From: Branchiostoma floridae
Lineage: Eukaryota; Chordata; Leptocardii; Amphioxiformes; Branchiostomatidae
Length of the DNA stretch: 64,000 nt
NCBI RefSeq assembly: GCF_000003815.2
Contig: NC_049983.1
Location: 8,380,157-8,444,156, forward strand
Reading direction: 5' to 3'
The notes under the pieces were generated by a model. It was not told where the DNA came from. It saw only the letters and a list, made by a program, of their open reading frames with translations, and made no database searches. Shown piece after piece: positions 46,101 to 58,225 of this stretch. Every line of letters starts with the position of its first letter. Position 1 is the first letter of the stretch. The position numbers and the translations under genes were made by a program.

Positions 46101-49100
46101 TCAGTTTGCCTCTACAAGTTTATACTTTTCAGTTTTAGTGGATGTTTTCGAATATACCTGATTCCGGTACGGCAACAAAATTTCTTGTTTGTTCTTGTTG
46201 ACAAGCATTTGCTGCAACACAGGCGTGAATGCATCCATAGAATTTACTTGCTGTGGCCTTAGTTGTATCGTACAGCCGTGGACTTTGCAGGTGTGTGAAC
46301 TACAGGGCTGTCTACTACAAAAGTATATGTAAGAATTTCAAGCATTTTTTTCGTTCCAATCGTGTAGCTCCGGAATCCAAAGAAGTGGTGGGGATGGCCC
46401 GTTCTACCATGTAAAGAGTTTCCCAAGACTTTGACTCACTTTGTGGCGGGCTGCGCTCAAAAGGGCGCATACGAACACGAAAGCTACATGAAAGCAAACG
46501 GTTTCAACAACCATGCAGATTTCTTCTCGTCGCTACTAAACGCTGTGAAGGTGATACCCAATAACGCCTTTCCCGCCAACAACAGTGATGTTGCCGCCGT
46601 TCTCAATCTTGACGTAAGGAAGACGCTAACTCTCGCCGACGCATCCGCACTCGCCAAGCTCTTTCCATACCTCGAATACTTGCAAAAGCTACACATAAGA
46701 AACTCTTGGATGTCAACTTCTGCTACAAGAAAGATCATCGATCAGTTGGGTGCCTTAAAACATCTTGAAGATCTTAATCTGAACGGTAATAAAATGGACG
46801 AGGAAAGCGTTAAGAGCGAATGTCTGTAAGGGTCAAACAATGGTGGCACCGGTCAAAAAATAGATTTGGCTCCTTTTTTGCACAGTGATAGTACTTGGTA
46901 CACAACCCCTCAAAATAGCTTTCTTTCTTCTCAGAACCCCTAGTTGCCATGGCAACAGGCCAAAGAAGTTTGGGGGCCATTTTGCCGGATTTGGGCATGT
47001 CAAAAACATGAAAATTGGCCAACTTTAGGGCACTATCACTGAACAATGCTTTAACTAAACAACAAAAGCAGAATATGCTGATCAGAGCAATGCCTCAACT
47101 TGTATGAAATAGCAGTAAAGTTAATCTCCTGTAAATTCTAAGGCCCTGGGCAGCCTGAATACAATACACTGTTTTCAGGTTGTAAAGAATCTGAAATTTT
47201 GCCCAACTTCAAAGCACTGAAAGTCCATAAGTATAAAATATTTTCGCTTGCAATTTACTACAAATAATAACCTACTATAGGGCTATTAGATGAATGCTAG
47301 CAAAGTTTGGGTTCTTGTTTTGTTGCTACGCAATCGTCCGACAAAGTGGGTCAAATTTCATGATTTTGATAATATGTCATTTTGTGCTCTCTTTAAACAA
47401 TCATAAGTCCCATACCAAAGTTGCTCTGCAATTAAAATTCACATGGATTATAATCCAATATATTGTCTATCAAATGCACATTTGTCAAGTTCGGGTTCTA
47501 GTTTTGTTGCTACGTAATTGTCCTTTAAAGTGGGTCAATTTTTATGATTTTGATAAAATACATTATTTTGCATCATCTTCGAACAATCATAACTCACAAG
47601 CCAAAATTGTTCTGTAACTAGAATTTACCTGAAATGTAAACCAAGATATTGTTTCTCAAGGTCATGCTTGTAAAGTTTGGGTTCTTGTTTTGTTGCTAAG
47701 CAATTGTCCGTTAAATTGGGTCAATTTTCATGATTTTGATGATATATCATTTTGTGCTCTCTTTGAACTGTCATAAGTTGCAAAGTAAATTTGTTTTGAA
47801 ATTGAAATTGACAAGGAATACAAACGAATATATTGTCTATCAACCTCCTTGATCAAATGCATGTTTGGACACTTCGAGTTCGGGTATTCTAACAATGAAT
47901 GTACATGTCCCTGAAAGTAGGTCGTATTCCACTGACTTTTCCACAAATCATGTTCTTGACAACAGTGATACACAGTCTTTGTTTTTATAGATCGATGTAG
48001 CAATGTGCTATCACCATGAAAAAAAATTGTAGGGATTATATTCTACACAAAGTCAGACTAATCGACTCTGCACTTTTAAACACTTTTCTAGTTTTAAAGC
48101 TAAGCATGACGTATGACTACAGTCTTAAACATGTTTGTATCCCCACAATATGACGACTTATTTCTACATTGGAACAAATATCTTGAATCTCTGTGCATCT
48201 TTCCCTTCACAGTAATGTGAAAAACATGTGACTGTGTTTTCAACTTCTGCTAACACACTCATTTTCAGCAAAGACATGAACTTTGGTATTCTTGAATTTT
48301 TGCCACAAATATGGACTTCCAAAGGCAATCATTTATTTGTGATCGCAAATCAGATTTAGAAATGTTAGTTCGTACAAGTTCAATTTCCTTGCCAATTCGC
48401 AAGCTTATATGTGTCTCCCAAAAAGGAAGACGTAGATAAATGTCATTCGTTGCTTCATTTTGATCTTTACTGTTGATAGATTTGAACAAAGTTAGGTCAA
48501 GATGCTGACCTTCATCATCCTCCGCCGTATTTTGACGTTAGCCTGTCAAGCTAATTTCCACACAGACAGACTAGCAAACAAACATCAATCGCCGCCAGGA
48601 GTTGGCATTTCAGGCAAACCTCAAGAGTACCTACTAGGTTCGTTCTTGCCCTTGCTTAAAACGAGTATGGTCCATTGAATAGCAGAAACTGAAAAACACA
48701 TGTTTTCACATAAATGCTACCGTGAAAAGAAAGATGCACAGAGATTTATGATATTCGTTCCAAATATGTATATACATTGTATAAGCTAAGTCTTCGAGAG
48801 TCATACTGTGGGGATGCAAACATGTTTAAGACTGTAGTCATACGTCATGCTTAGCAGTAAAACTAGCAGAATGTTTGAAAGTTCAGAGTGGATTAATCTG
48901 ACATTAAACATAAATATGACTTTGTGTAGAATATAATCCCTACAATTTTTTTTTCATGGTGATAGCACATTGCTACATCGGTCTATAAAAACAAAGACTG
49001 TGTATCACTGTTGTCTAGAACATGATTTGTGGAAAAGTCAGTGGAATACGACCTACTTTCAGGGACATGTACATTCATTGTTAGAATACCCGAACTCGAA

Positions 49101-50667
49101 GTGTCCAAACATGCATTTGATAGACAATATATTCGTTTGTATTCCTTGCCAATTTCAATTTCAGAACAAATTTACTTTGCAACTTATGACAGTTCAAAGA
49201 GAGCACAAAATTATATATCATCAAAATCATGAAAATTGACCCAATTTAACGGACAATTGCTTAGCAACAAAACAAGAACCCAAACTTTACAAGCATGACC
49301 TTGAGAAACAATATCTTGGTTTACATTTCAGGTAAATTCTAGTTACAGAACAATTTTGGCTTGTGAGTTATGATTGTTCGAAGATGATGCAAAATAATGT
49401 ATTTTATCAAAATCATAAAAATTGACCCACTTTAAAGGACAATTACGTAGCAACAAAACTAGAACCCGAACTTGACAAATGTGCATTTGATAGACAATAT
49501 ATTGGATTATAATCCATGTGAATTTTAATTGCAGAGCAACTTTGGTATGGGACTTATGATTGTTTAAAGAGAGCACAAAATGACATATTATCAAAATCAT
49601 GAAATTTGACCCACTTTGTCGGACGATTGCGTAGCAACAAAACAAGAACCCAAACTTTGCTAGCATTCATCTAATAGCCCTATAGTAGGTTATTATTTGT
49701 AGTAAATTGCAAGCGAAAATATTTTATACTTATGGACTTTCAGTGCTTTGAAGTTGGGCAAAATTTCAGATTCTTTACAACCTGAAAACAGTGTATTGTA
49801 TTCAGGCTGCCCAGGGCCTTAGAATTTACAGGAGATTAACTTTACTGCTATTTCATACAAGTTGAGGCATTGCTCTGATCAGCATATTCTGCTTTTGTTG
49901 TTTAGTTAAAGCATTGTTCAGTGATAGTGCCCTAAAGTTGGCCAATTTTCATGTTTTTGACATGCCCAAATCCGGCAAAATGGCCCCCAAACTTCTTTGG
50001 CCTGTTGCCATGGCAACGAGGGGTTCTGAGAAGAAAGAAAGCTATTTTGAGGGGTTGTGTACCAAGTACTATCACTGTGCAAAAAAGGAGCCAAATCTAT
50101 TTTTTGACCGGTGCCACCATTGTTTGACCCTTACAGACATTCGCTCTTAAGAAGCTCGCACAGAATTTCGTCCATCTTAAAAGTATGAAAATGTTGAATT
50201 TGGAGGGAAATGACATCAATGCAGCCGGTGGAGATACTATAGCCGGAAATATCGCTCATCTGCAAAAGCTGGAGGAACTGTCTATCGGTGGTGGTATGAC
50301 AAAAATGGCCACTAGCTTTCTGGACATGACAAAGGCATTCGTGCAAATGCCCAAACTGCACTGCGTTCACCTGTACGCTATCCAATCCACGTCTGCTGAA
50401 ATTCCTGAAGTAGAGAGACTGGTAAGGGAAGTGATCAACTTGCTGAAGGCCAGGGTGTACGGTGTCTTTGGATGGTCGGCAAATAAAGAGAAACTGTTTT
50501 ATGACGCTACAGAGACCGGGAACACAAATCTGGACACGAAATGGGAAACAGTTCGTTCAGAGATCAGCTATGACTTAGCTAAAGGGAAGCAAGGCGTGTT
50601 TATTGTGTCTAGCAATAGGGAAACGACGTTGTCCATTCATTTTTACGTCTCCTGTTCGGACTGTTGA
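43155..50667 (+). CDS. Predicted secreted leucine-rich-repeat protein, paralogue 2, interrupted by a transposon
   Basis: Exons 43155-43312 (signal peptide, MGVRLYLILLSVYFVLTSV), 44072-44211, 45063-45220 and 46368-46808, then the remaining part 50152-50667. The layout and protein follow paralogue 1: WTYDFAQ helix region, FPKTLTHFV, repeats such as LEDLNLNGNKMDEES and MKMLNLEGNDINAAGG, and a C-terminal module with KEKLFYDA. Two differences stand out. The region after CRTW is split by an intron (45221-46367) that paralogue 1 lacks, and this intron is mostly a dispersed repeat. The last coding exon contains a 3.3 kb fold-back element. Read straight through, the frame hits a stop at 46827. Taking GT at 46809 and AG at 50150-50151 as splice borders restores an open frame to the stop at 50665-50667. 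Whether this is a gene or a recent pseudogene cannot be told from DNA alone. Confidence 0.65.
45285..46030 (-). repeat. Dispersed repeat, copy C
   Basis: Reverse-oriented copy of 9759-10545: CGCCTTGCGGACAAAATTAT, ACTAGGGGTCGCTGTGAGAC, ATACCTGTCCTTGGTGCTGA and CACATGGGGCCCTTT appear in mirrored order. It fills most of the intron at 45221-46367 that is absent from paralogue 1. Confidence 0.75.
46814..50146. mobile_element. 3.3 kb fold-back element with giant inverted arms
   Basis: The element is flanked by TTAA (46810-46813 and 50147-50150). Its tips GAGCGAATGTCTGTAAGGG and CCCTTACAGACATTCGCTC are exact inverted repeats. The arms run about 1.4 kb each (to about 48240 and from about 48690) and look about 97-99% identical in their outer parts, so the insertion is recent. 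Each arm contains about three tandem units of about 185 bases (from 47302, 47486 and 47672), a build known from Drosophila FB elements. The centre (about 450 bases) holds one open frame of 74 codons with no recognised family. There is no transposase. Mirror-image ORFs in the two arms are not genes. The TTAA target suggests piggyBac-type mobilisation, though the tips lack the usual CCC. Confidence 0.85.
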
Positions 50668-52876
50668 AAGGTAAGGACGATTTCAAGACACAGACTTTTA
50701 CTAAGGTCACATTTACACCGGGGGTGTAGCTGCGGCTAGTGGACTGTCGGGCACCGCGAATACTCCTCGGTGTTTTTACTATTAAGTTCGGCGTCTATAT
50801 GTCACCGGGTCCCGGGTTGAATTTAACTCCGAGTTTAAAAAAATCCGGGGACACAGCCGTGCCAGAAAAAAAATAATACCCCATTATTAAGTAGCTGCAG
50901 AGTGTGCCACGGGGCCACTTTTAACTAGTTGTGACCCTTGCATTTCTGCACTACAGTATTTGCCTTGTACAATGAATTGAGTTTTCAGAGAACCTCACTT
51001 CGTAATCACTTACTGTATATACATAGCATGTTGTGCTAAGATTATAAAAAATATATAGAATCTAGTAGAAGGTATTTTAGTTGTTCACTGATAATAAAAT
51101 CCACGCTAGCTGCCGATATTTGCTTATTGAAGCTTAACAGTGATTTGACCATTATATCTGTATTGACATGCATATGAATGCCTGAGAAATGTAATACTGG
51201 GATTTGTAGAAAATGATTGACGTATACCCAACATGACTTGCTTTGAAATAACAAATACTAAGATTTTCTTAATATGTCTACGCGATTTTTCCCATCATTC
51301 ATCTATTCATTCATGTATTGAAAACGTATGTAGTCGGCATATTTTCAATGTAATACTATATGCATGAAAGGCCCGAAATGTAACTTATTTGATCAACATG
51401 ATTGATCTTTTTTATGCTTCGTAGAATCTTACCTAATTTCCTGGATTTTGTACATATTCAGACATGTCCTTGTTGGTATATTTTCAATACCTTCAAATTA
51501 TTTTTCTTGGACTAAAAATGTAATTTGGAGATATTGAACATGTGTGGGTGATAACCTAAAATCTGAGGTGTTCACAAGACATGGATATTTGTAAGTGCAT
51601 ATTGTTATTATGTGCAATTGTAGTACCTTTCTTTTACATACCTCAGCTGTTCTTAGTGTATGACAAGTATTTACGTATATGCAGTAATACACAAAAATAT
51701 GTAAACGTATCCTTCAATATTCCTTGAAGAGTGTGATAGTTTTCTTAGTTTGGAATAGCATTTGATTTCAATTGAAAGTTAGTCTTAGAGTAACTTTGCT
51801 CTTAAAGATTTCAGCAAACACATTTCCAATTTAGCAACACACAAAAAACGAACACACAATAGCCACCACTTCATCTTGAGATTGTTTACTTCATCACAAT
51901 AAAAATGTTTGGAAATGGTTTGGTATCTAGTCTGAAGTTACTGCAACACATCTGTGAGGAAAGACTACATCATACATTCTTCCTGTTGAAATAAAGGTTT
52001 TTATGTACACTTTCATTGCACTGAACTGTTACACTTAACAGGGTCCTTATAAAGTATTACCCACACCTTGTGTGTAAGGCTATAGCAAGAAAACATGCCA
52101 TATGCTAATTTTGTTACTTAGACTTTGTAGACTGCAAAACAAAAGTTTTTCTCAAGTCTATACCATTCTGAAATGGTAACAGATAATTGTTGCCACCATC
52201 TTGGTAAATGTTTTTTCTACATTGTTTTTTTCTGATGTTTTGTAATAAGGAAGCAGCTGTTGCTATTTCTGAGGTACTGTACCAGCATTTCAACTATCCA
52301 TATTTTTATTTGCCAGAGGCTGCTATTCGGTATGCATAAGTATGCAAAGCAGTGCTACCGGTAAGACTTTTGGCATACATTCTGCACAAGTATGCAAAGC
52401 AGTGCTAAGACTTTTGGTATACGCTCTATCTCGATGGTCAATATTCCTTCATCCAACAAGTCACATGCTTACCAAACAGGTGAGGGGTTTTGAAGCGGAA
52501 GACGTCATTGTTAGAAGTACAAGCTTTAAGCAACCTTTAAGTCAGAAGAGCACACAGGAATTTTTCTCAAGTCAAGGTATAATGCTTGAAGATAAAGATG
52601 CTGGCCAACATTAAAGGTGTACTGCTGAAAACTTAAGTCTTCCATGTGATGACCACTTTAATATACCTGATTTATATCTTTCCATTGCCCAGCCTACAAC
52701 ACCTACGAAGCCCCCACAGCTAACTTCTCTTCTGCTCTTCTTGGGCCTCCATTCTGTACATGCCACAGCACTTCACATAACACCATCGCAAAGATAACAG
52801 ATCAAACCAGGGCAAGGGACTGAGGTCACACTTTTTGTATTCTACAGGTGTCTTATGCATTGCATATTTTGCTGAT
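50668..52876. other. Spacer between paralogue 2 and ING3
   Basis: AT-rich; probably 3' UTRs of the two convergent genes. A short direct repeat (AAGTATGCAAAGCAGTGCTA, twice near 52338-52407) is present. TTTATT at 52305-52310 could be the minus-strand polyadenylation signal of ING3. A 90-codon plus-strand frame at 52342 has no support. Confidence 0.5.
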
Positions 52877-55800
52877 TCACTTTTGTTTGACCCCCCTCCT
52901 CTTCATAGCAGCAGTGCATTGTGGGCAGTACCATTTCCCCTTGGGCGGCTCGGAGATGCCGACACAGCCGTAGTGGAACCACTCAATCGGACACTGCGTA
53001 CAGGAAAGAACGTTAGCAACATTATTGATAACAACCAAAACAACATAGAAAAGATTGTCAAGGCCAGAAGTTCTGCTGCAGTACCAGAGAAAGCCACTTA
53101 GGACCCATAATCAAACTTGTCCTGTCTAGCTAACGTATTCTCACATGCCAAATATCACACACATCTATTCATGCTGTCTACCAACAAGCCCCCAGACAGT
53201 TCAGTTCATCCTCGTACGAGGTGAAAACATTACCTTCTTGGTGGAGGCAATAATCTTCATAGGCACAGAAGACCATCTAGTCAATGGTAAATGAAGGTAG
53301 CATAAAAGGAAAAAACAACAAAAAGGTACTTACATCTTCATTGTCACAGCCCACCATGTCTCCATAGGATACCTGAGGACAAGAAAATACATGCATATCT
53401 TCAATAATAGTTTATCAAATAAGTCTAATATTAAAGAACAATGAATAATGCAGGATAAAAAAATTGCAAGAAGGAAAGGCAGTGATCTCATACCAGTTAA
53501 GCTCAACTGAACTCAATAAACAATTGTGCCACTCTTCCACTGGTCACGACAGAGAATACAAATGCTATGCAGAGTATTCAAAGGTCCATGATATTCTCCT
53601 AGCACTTTTTGACAAGTACAATGAGCAGTGGAACACGGCTTAACATCCTGTCTTAAGGACAGCAACCCTTTCCAATAAAATGCATGTTGGGTGAACGACA
53701 CAACCAAGATTCAAACTCAAAAGGTTCCTTATTCAGAATCAGGGTTACTAACAGCTGGACTACACATGATATAATACAAATAAAAAAACTACACTGCAAC
53801 AAGGTCCAAAGTTCTAGTCACCTGATTACATATACAGTATCTTGGTTCATTAGGATCGAAGGTCCAGTCCATGGACGATGTAGTGGGTTCCTCTATGATG
53901 GTTGCCTGAGGCTGGAAGGTCTCCACAGGTGCAGTGGCGGGACAGGTGTGGAGGCGGCAGCCGCTGCGGCTGCGGCAGCTGCTGCAGCTTTTGGTGTTCT
54001 GTGAAGAAAGACGAGCCAGGGTAAACAACTGAGCCCAAAGCACTGAAGAAGACATGGCGAAACAATGAGCGTTGGCTCGAATAAAGATCCACTAAACAGG
54101 ATTATGCGGCTCAAGCGTCTTTTCTGAAGATGTGGCATACTATGTAAGTGTGTATGGTTGGCTCGAGGTTGTCCTTTCCCATGCACTTGAAAGAAAAGCC
54201 ATTGTAAAGTTACTCGGAAAAGTACAAGGGTTCACCGTTGTCGGAAATAGTAGGCACTAGAGTACATAAAAAACTACAGCAATACAGCATATAATCTATT
54301 TGAAAATCCAGGAGTAGAAACTAGAATCAGGCAATCAACATCTCTTCATTGATGTATACTATAAGTATAAGCAGCTTTGGAAACATTTAAGTTATGCAAG
54401 ACTTAAGTCTGGACTTTGTTTTACTGAGGTTATACTATTTTATTTCTCTCCCAAGGCCAGCCCTTTATAATAGCCTTGGCTAGTTGGGCGACCTTGGCTG
54501 CCCTGTAATGCCAGCCAAACAAATAAATAAAAAATAAAATAAATTTGATATCTACCTACTATATGGTGGTGTCAAAGTGTGTCCACAACACTCTACAATT
54601 AAAGCTTGTTATATCTTTACAACAGATGTTGGGTTAGATAAACTTAAGCCTGAAACAATGTAGTCTAGAATGTCAGAGTTGCTCACTTTTTCTGTGTTCT
54701 CTGAGACCTGCTTGTGTCGGCAGCAGAGACACTGGGAGAGTTGGCCTGTGCTGTGACTCCGTAGTTGGTCCCCAGGTTGAAGTCTAGTCCTAAGTTGGTC
54801 AGGTTGGCGTTCTTCATCACTTCGTACGTGGTCTTAAGGCTGGAGGTGCGACGTCCCTGTTGCATCTGTGGACAGGGGAATTTAGGATTTACAAAAAGGC
54901 AACCCCTGCATGCAAAAATTCACATCTACCTCACACTAATAAAATCCATGAAGTCTTAATGTAACCAAGATTTCTTAAACTTCTCATCTTGGTTCTACGA
55001 CATTGTGACATGAAGTTCTCAAGGACTACTAGTACTACACTTCATTTCAGAGACATGTGCTGAACATGTCACCATCTCATCATTCCATGCCATAGCTATA
55101 TAGCATTCTATAGCCTATAATTTTATTACCTGGCAAACGAACTATGGAATTGAAACTCTGGATAAACTGACAGCACTCCATATTGCTGCATCCATACCTG
55201 AAGTGTTTGGTTGACAGCTTGAGCAGCAGCAGCAGCAATAGCACCACTTCCTGCACCAATTTGACCTGAAATGGAAGTACAACTTTCTTACATCTGAAAT
55301 ACAATGCCCTCATTTGCAGTTCATATTATGTAATCATTAAAAACCATGGCACCTGAGATTGTACTACTTTTAATGGTGTACATTGTTACTTTAAATCGTA
55401 CCATTGAAGTGAAGATTTGGGGTTACCAAAATACTACTAAATCTGACATGGTACATGAAACTTTTGCATATCTTTTCAAAGTTACAACTAACATTAACAA
55501 GGTAATCGGACACAGCAGACTTCACCTCCTTAACCATACTCCTTTCAAACCTTGTAGACGTAATAAAACTCCACCAATGAGGATGCAAACACCACATACA
55601 ATACTCTGCTCACTGACAATGTGGATGTAAAAACCACACATATGCAAACATCAGAGAGAGACAAGCTTAGAAGAATATTTCCTTCCCTCAGTATGAAATA
55701 CCAGTAGTAAAATAGTAGTAACATAAAACAGGTTTTTACTTACCCAGGTTGGGCAAAGTAAGTGCAGGAGAAGGCTGCTGCAGACTTGGGTAGAGACTAG

Positions 55801-57765
55801 GAGTGGGCGGGGTGGATGTGTTGCTACGGTAACTGACAGGAGAGTCTGGCGTCCCATTGGTCAACGTTCTCAGCAGCTTGTCAGATGCTGGTCTCTTCTC
55901 AGGCTGGTGTTCTGTCTGTGTCACATACTTTCTCTCTGTTTGGAAACAAGTAAATAATTAAAGGCATGTTTTGACGGCATGTATTTTACATTACCATTGC
56001 ATAAATTAAGATAAACTCAACCAGGGTTCTAGCCAGTGTTCGTCCTTTTGTCCTTTGACGAAATTTTCCAGCTGGAGACGGACAAAACTTTTGCCCTTTC
56101 CATCCTGTGTCGGACAAAAATCGGCATGTAAAGATATCAATTGAACCAAGCAGAGTCTACCAGCAAATTCAGCCCCTCAAAATGAAGGAAAAAGCATTTC
56201 AGGGGGTCTAGATTTCAAAATTTTCCTGAGGTAGCATGCCCTCGGACCCTTTTGGATCATCGCACCAGTCCTTCGATGGGATTTCCATTTAAAATCCAGG
56301 GGGCAGAAAAAAGATTTAGGCTGGCTAGAATACTAAACCTTTCTATTTGTTGCTTTTTAACCTTCTCCCATCTCCCAACTATTAGAGAATTTTGATGGCC
56401 AAATGACTAGTTCAGTGAGCTTAAGGTTAAAAATAGAATGACTTTGGCTTACTTTCAGTTTTAGGTTTTCCGCCATGTTGATGTTGACTTCCAGATGGGG
56501 TAGGGTTGTCCAACTCCAGGGATCCTGAGAAAAAATACATTAACAAACCATGAAGTACATAAACAATTCCTTTTAGTCAAATGAAGAGGTAAGAATAAAA
56601 AAAGGAAGTGGTTATACTCTTGGTAGACTGTGATAAACACAGGAAATATTTGGACCATTGCACAGGAGAGCCCCCTAGCAAGTTGTTATCAAACTGCATG
56701 TCAATGAAAGTTATGCAACAATGAACTTTGTTTCTATTACTCATATAAGTTCTCCAGTATCTAGTATCCAGTATGAATCCCATTGGAAAATTACAGATCA
56801 ATTGAAGGATAGAAAACCTACTTCTCTCCAAGATTTCTGTGATACCAGCATTGTCTGCTTCCAATTCCATCTTGAATTTCTGGAGTTCTTGGTCAAGTTT
56901 GCGCAAGTGCCGGTCAACCTAATGGATAGAAAACAACATTCACAAACATACTGATATTTTTTTTTTACTTTGTCACTTGTATGCTTTGTTACAATAGTTG
57001 GAAACAAACTATATATGTCATATGCAAATTAGTCAAAACCTGAAAACTAAATTGACTTTATATCCAAATTCATCAAAATTGAGAAGAAAAATTCCTGAAA
57101 ACCTGCAAAAAATTATGATATGTAAAAATATCACATAAACTTACCAAATCATAGATTTGGTTGGCAAGCTGAACTTTTTCATCCGCATCCTCAAGTGCCT
57201 TGTAATAATCCTGTAAAACAAGTGTAAAAAAATTGTTGTGATGAAGAAATTTGCAAAGATAACATGATTAATAGATAATCTTATCAGATTTTGCCGGAAG
57301 CGTATCCAGTCTCCATCTGTTGCCATGGCAACAACTCACCTGGCGAATCTTCTCAAACTGCTCATCCCGCGCTTCTGGTTTCATCTTCTTGGCGTTGGTA
57401 AAAAGCGTTTTTACCCGTTCCTCCAGCGTATCCATGGCATCTAAAGCAAGAAAACCGCAGAAAAGTTAATATTTTACTGTACCAAACGAAAGAAAAGTGA
57501 TAAAATTGGTGAAATGCCCGGAGAAAGTGGTTACCCACTTTGCACTTGCAGGTCCATTTCGCGCATTTCCGTGAACCGGTCCCTTAGGTCCTGCGGCAGG
57601 GTCTCGATCACTGCAACAACACAACAAAAAAGAGGTTAAAAATATCCGTCAAACGCCCAAACGATGCGGAAATTTTCCACAGAATTGGAAGATGGAGGTC
57701 TTATGAATCGAATCTGGTGCGTTAGGAGTTGTCTTACTCTCGAGATAGTCCTCTAAGTACAACAT
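52877..57765 (-). CDS. ING3: Inhibitor of growth protein 3 (PHD-finger NuA4/TIP60 subunit)
   Basis: ING3 reads H3K4 trimethylation within the TIP60/NuA4 histone acetyltransferase complex. Twelve exons: 57738-57765, 57539-57610, 57340-57440, 57145-57210, 56822-56918, 56453-56524, 55744-55935, 55198-55265, 54687-54865, 53822-53998, 53334-53372 and 52877-52993. The N-terminus MLYLEDYLE, the helix DYYKALEDADEKVQLANQ and FKMELEADNAGITEILE match vertebrate ING3 almost letter for letter. The linker includes GRRTSSLKTTYE. The C-terminal PHD finger is YCICNQVSYGDMVGCDNED then CPIEWFHYGCVG...WYCPQC, with the Cys4-His-Cys3 ligands intact. The exon 9 donor (phase 2) and exon 10 acceptor (phase 0 as written) do not match; an acceptor a few bases into exon 10, which opens with GCAGCAGC-type repeats, or a tiny extra exon would repair this. 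About 400 residues, close to the human length. Confidence 0.95.
56022..56334. mobile_element. hAT-like MITE, CAGGGTTCTAGCCAG terminus
   Basis: CAGGGTTCTAGCCAG at the left faces CTGGCTAGAATACTA at the right, with internal inverted GTCCTTTGACGAAA / GTCCTTCGATGGGA words. About 310 bases in an ING3 intron. One tip is degenerate. Confidence 0.55.
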
Positions 57766-58225
57766 TTTGAAGGGGTTCTCTGCGCTCGATCGTCTCTGTA
57801 ATGGCGGAGGAAAAATTTCAACTCTCGCTCCTCGACTCCCTAGGCTGCTATGACGCTGTCACCTCCTCTCTGATTGGCTAGGATTCATAAGGCCTGTATC
57901 AAGTCAAACGACTAAGAAATTCTTAACTCTAGTTTCTGTCGTCAAATTATAGTGATAGATTTATCCAACATACAATATAAATGCTTTAGAATTTAGAATT
58001 TGTTAGCATATTTTCCCATTTTTGAAGATTCATGATCTGTAATGGTGTTTATTTACTCCAGTTTAACCAATCAAAAGGCTCTATACAGAAGCCGGTTTGG
58101 CTTGTAAGATGACCTATGACCTGAAGTATCTCTCACTGCGCATGCGTACGTTAGCCGCGGTCATTTTGCTGTTCCTGTTTTTCTGCAAGTTTGTCCGACG
58201 GATAATTGTAAGTTTTCACCCGAAA
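57766..58225. promoter_or_regulatory. Bidirectional promoter of ING3 and AMT
   Basis: Only 460 bases separate the two divergent start codons. TAATGGCGG near 57800 is a YY1-like word on the ING3 side. TGCGCATGCGT at 58137-58147 matches the NRF-1 palindrome TGCGCATGCGCA in its first 11 positions and lies 79 bases before the AMT ATG. NRF-1 drives many nuclear genes for mitochondrial proteins, which suits AMT. Shared use is inference. Confidence 0.6.

Noticed and set aside
46825-50136. GTAAGG near the left tip and TTACAG near the right tip as splice sites
   Set aside because: These look like a strong donor and acceptor carried in the inverted tips, but joining them leaves 26 extra bases and breaks the frame. 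The target-site-derived GT/AG pair keeps it.
46810-50150. Identical 78-codon and 107-codon frames in both arms of the fold-back element
   Set aside because: They are mirror copies from the inverted arms, non-protein-like in composition; the 107-codon frame runs over the tandem repeat units.
52342-52614. 90-codon plus-strand frame downstream of the LRR genes
   Set aside because: No homology, no splice context, and part of it is made from a local direct repeat.
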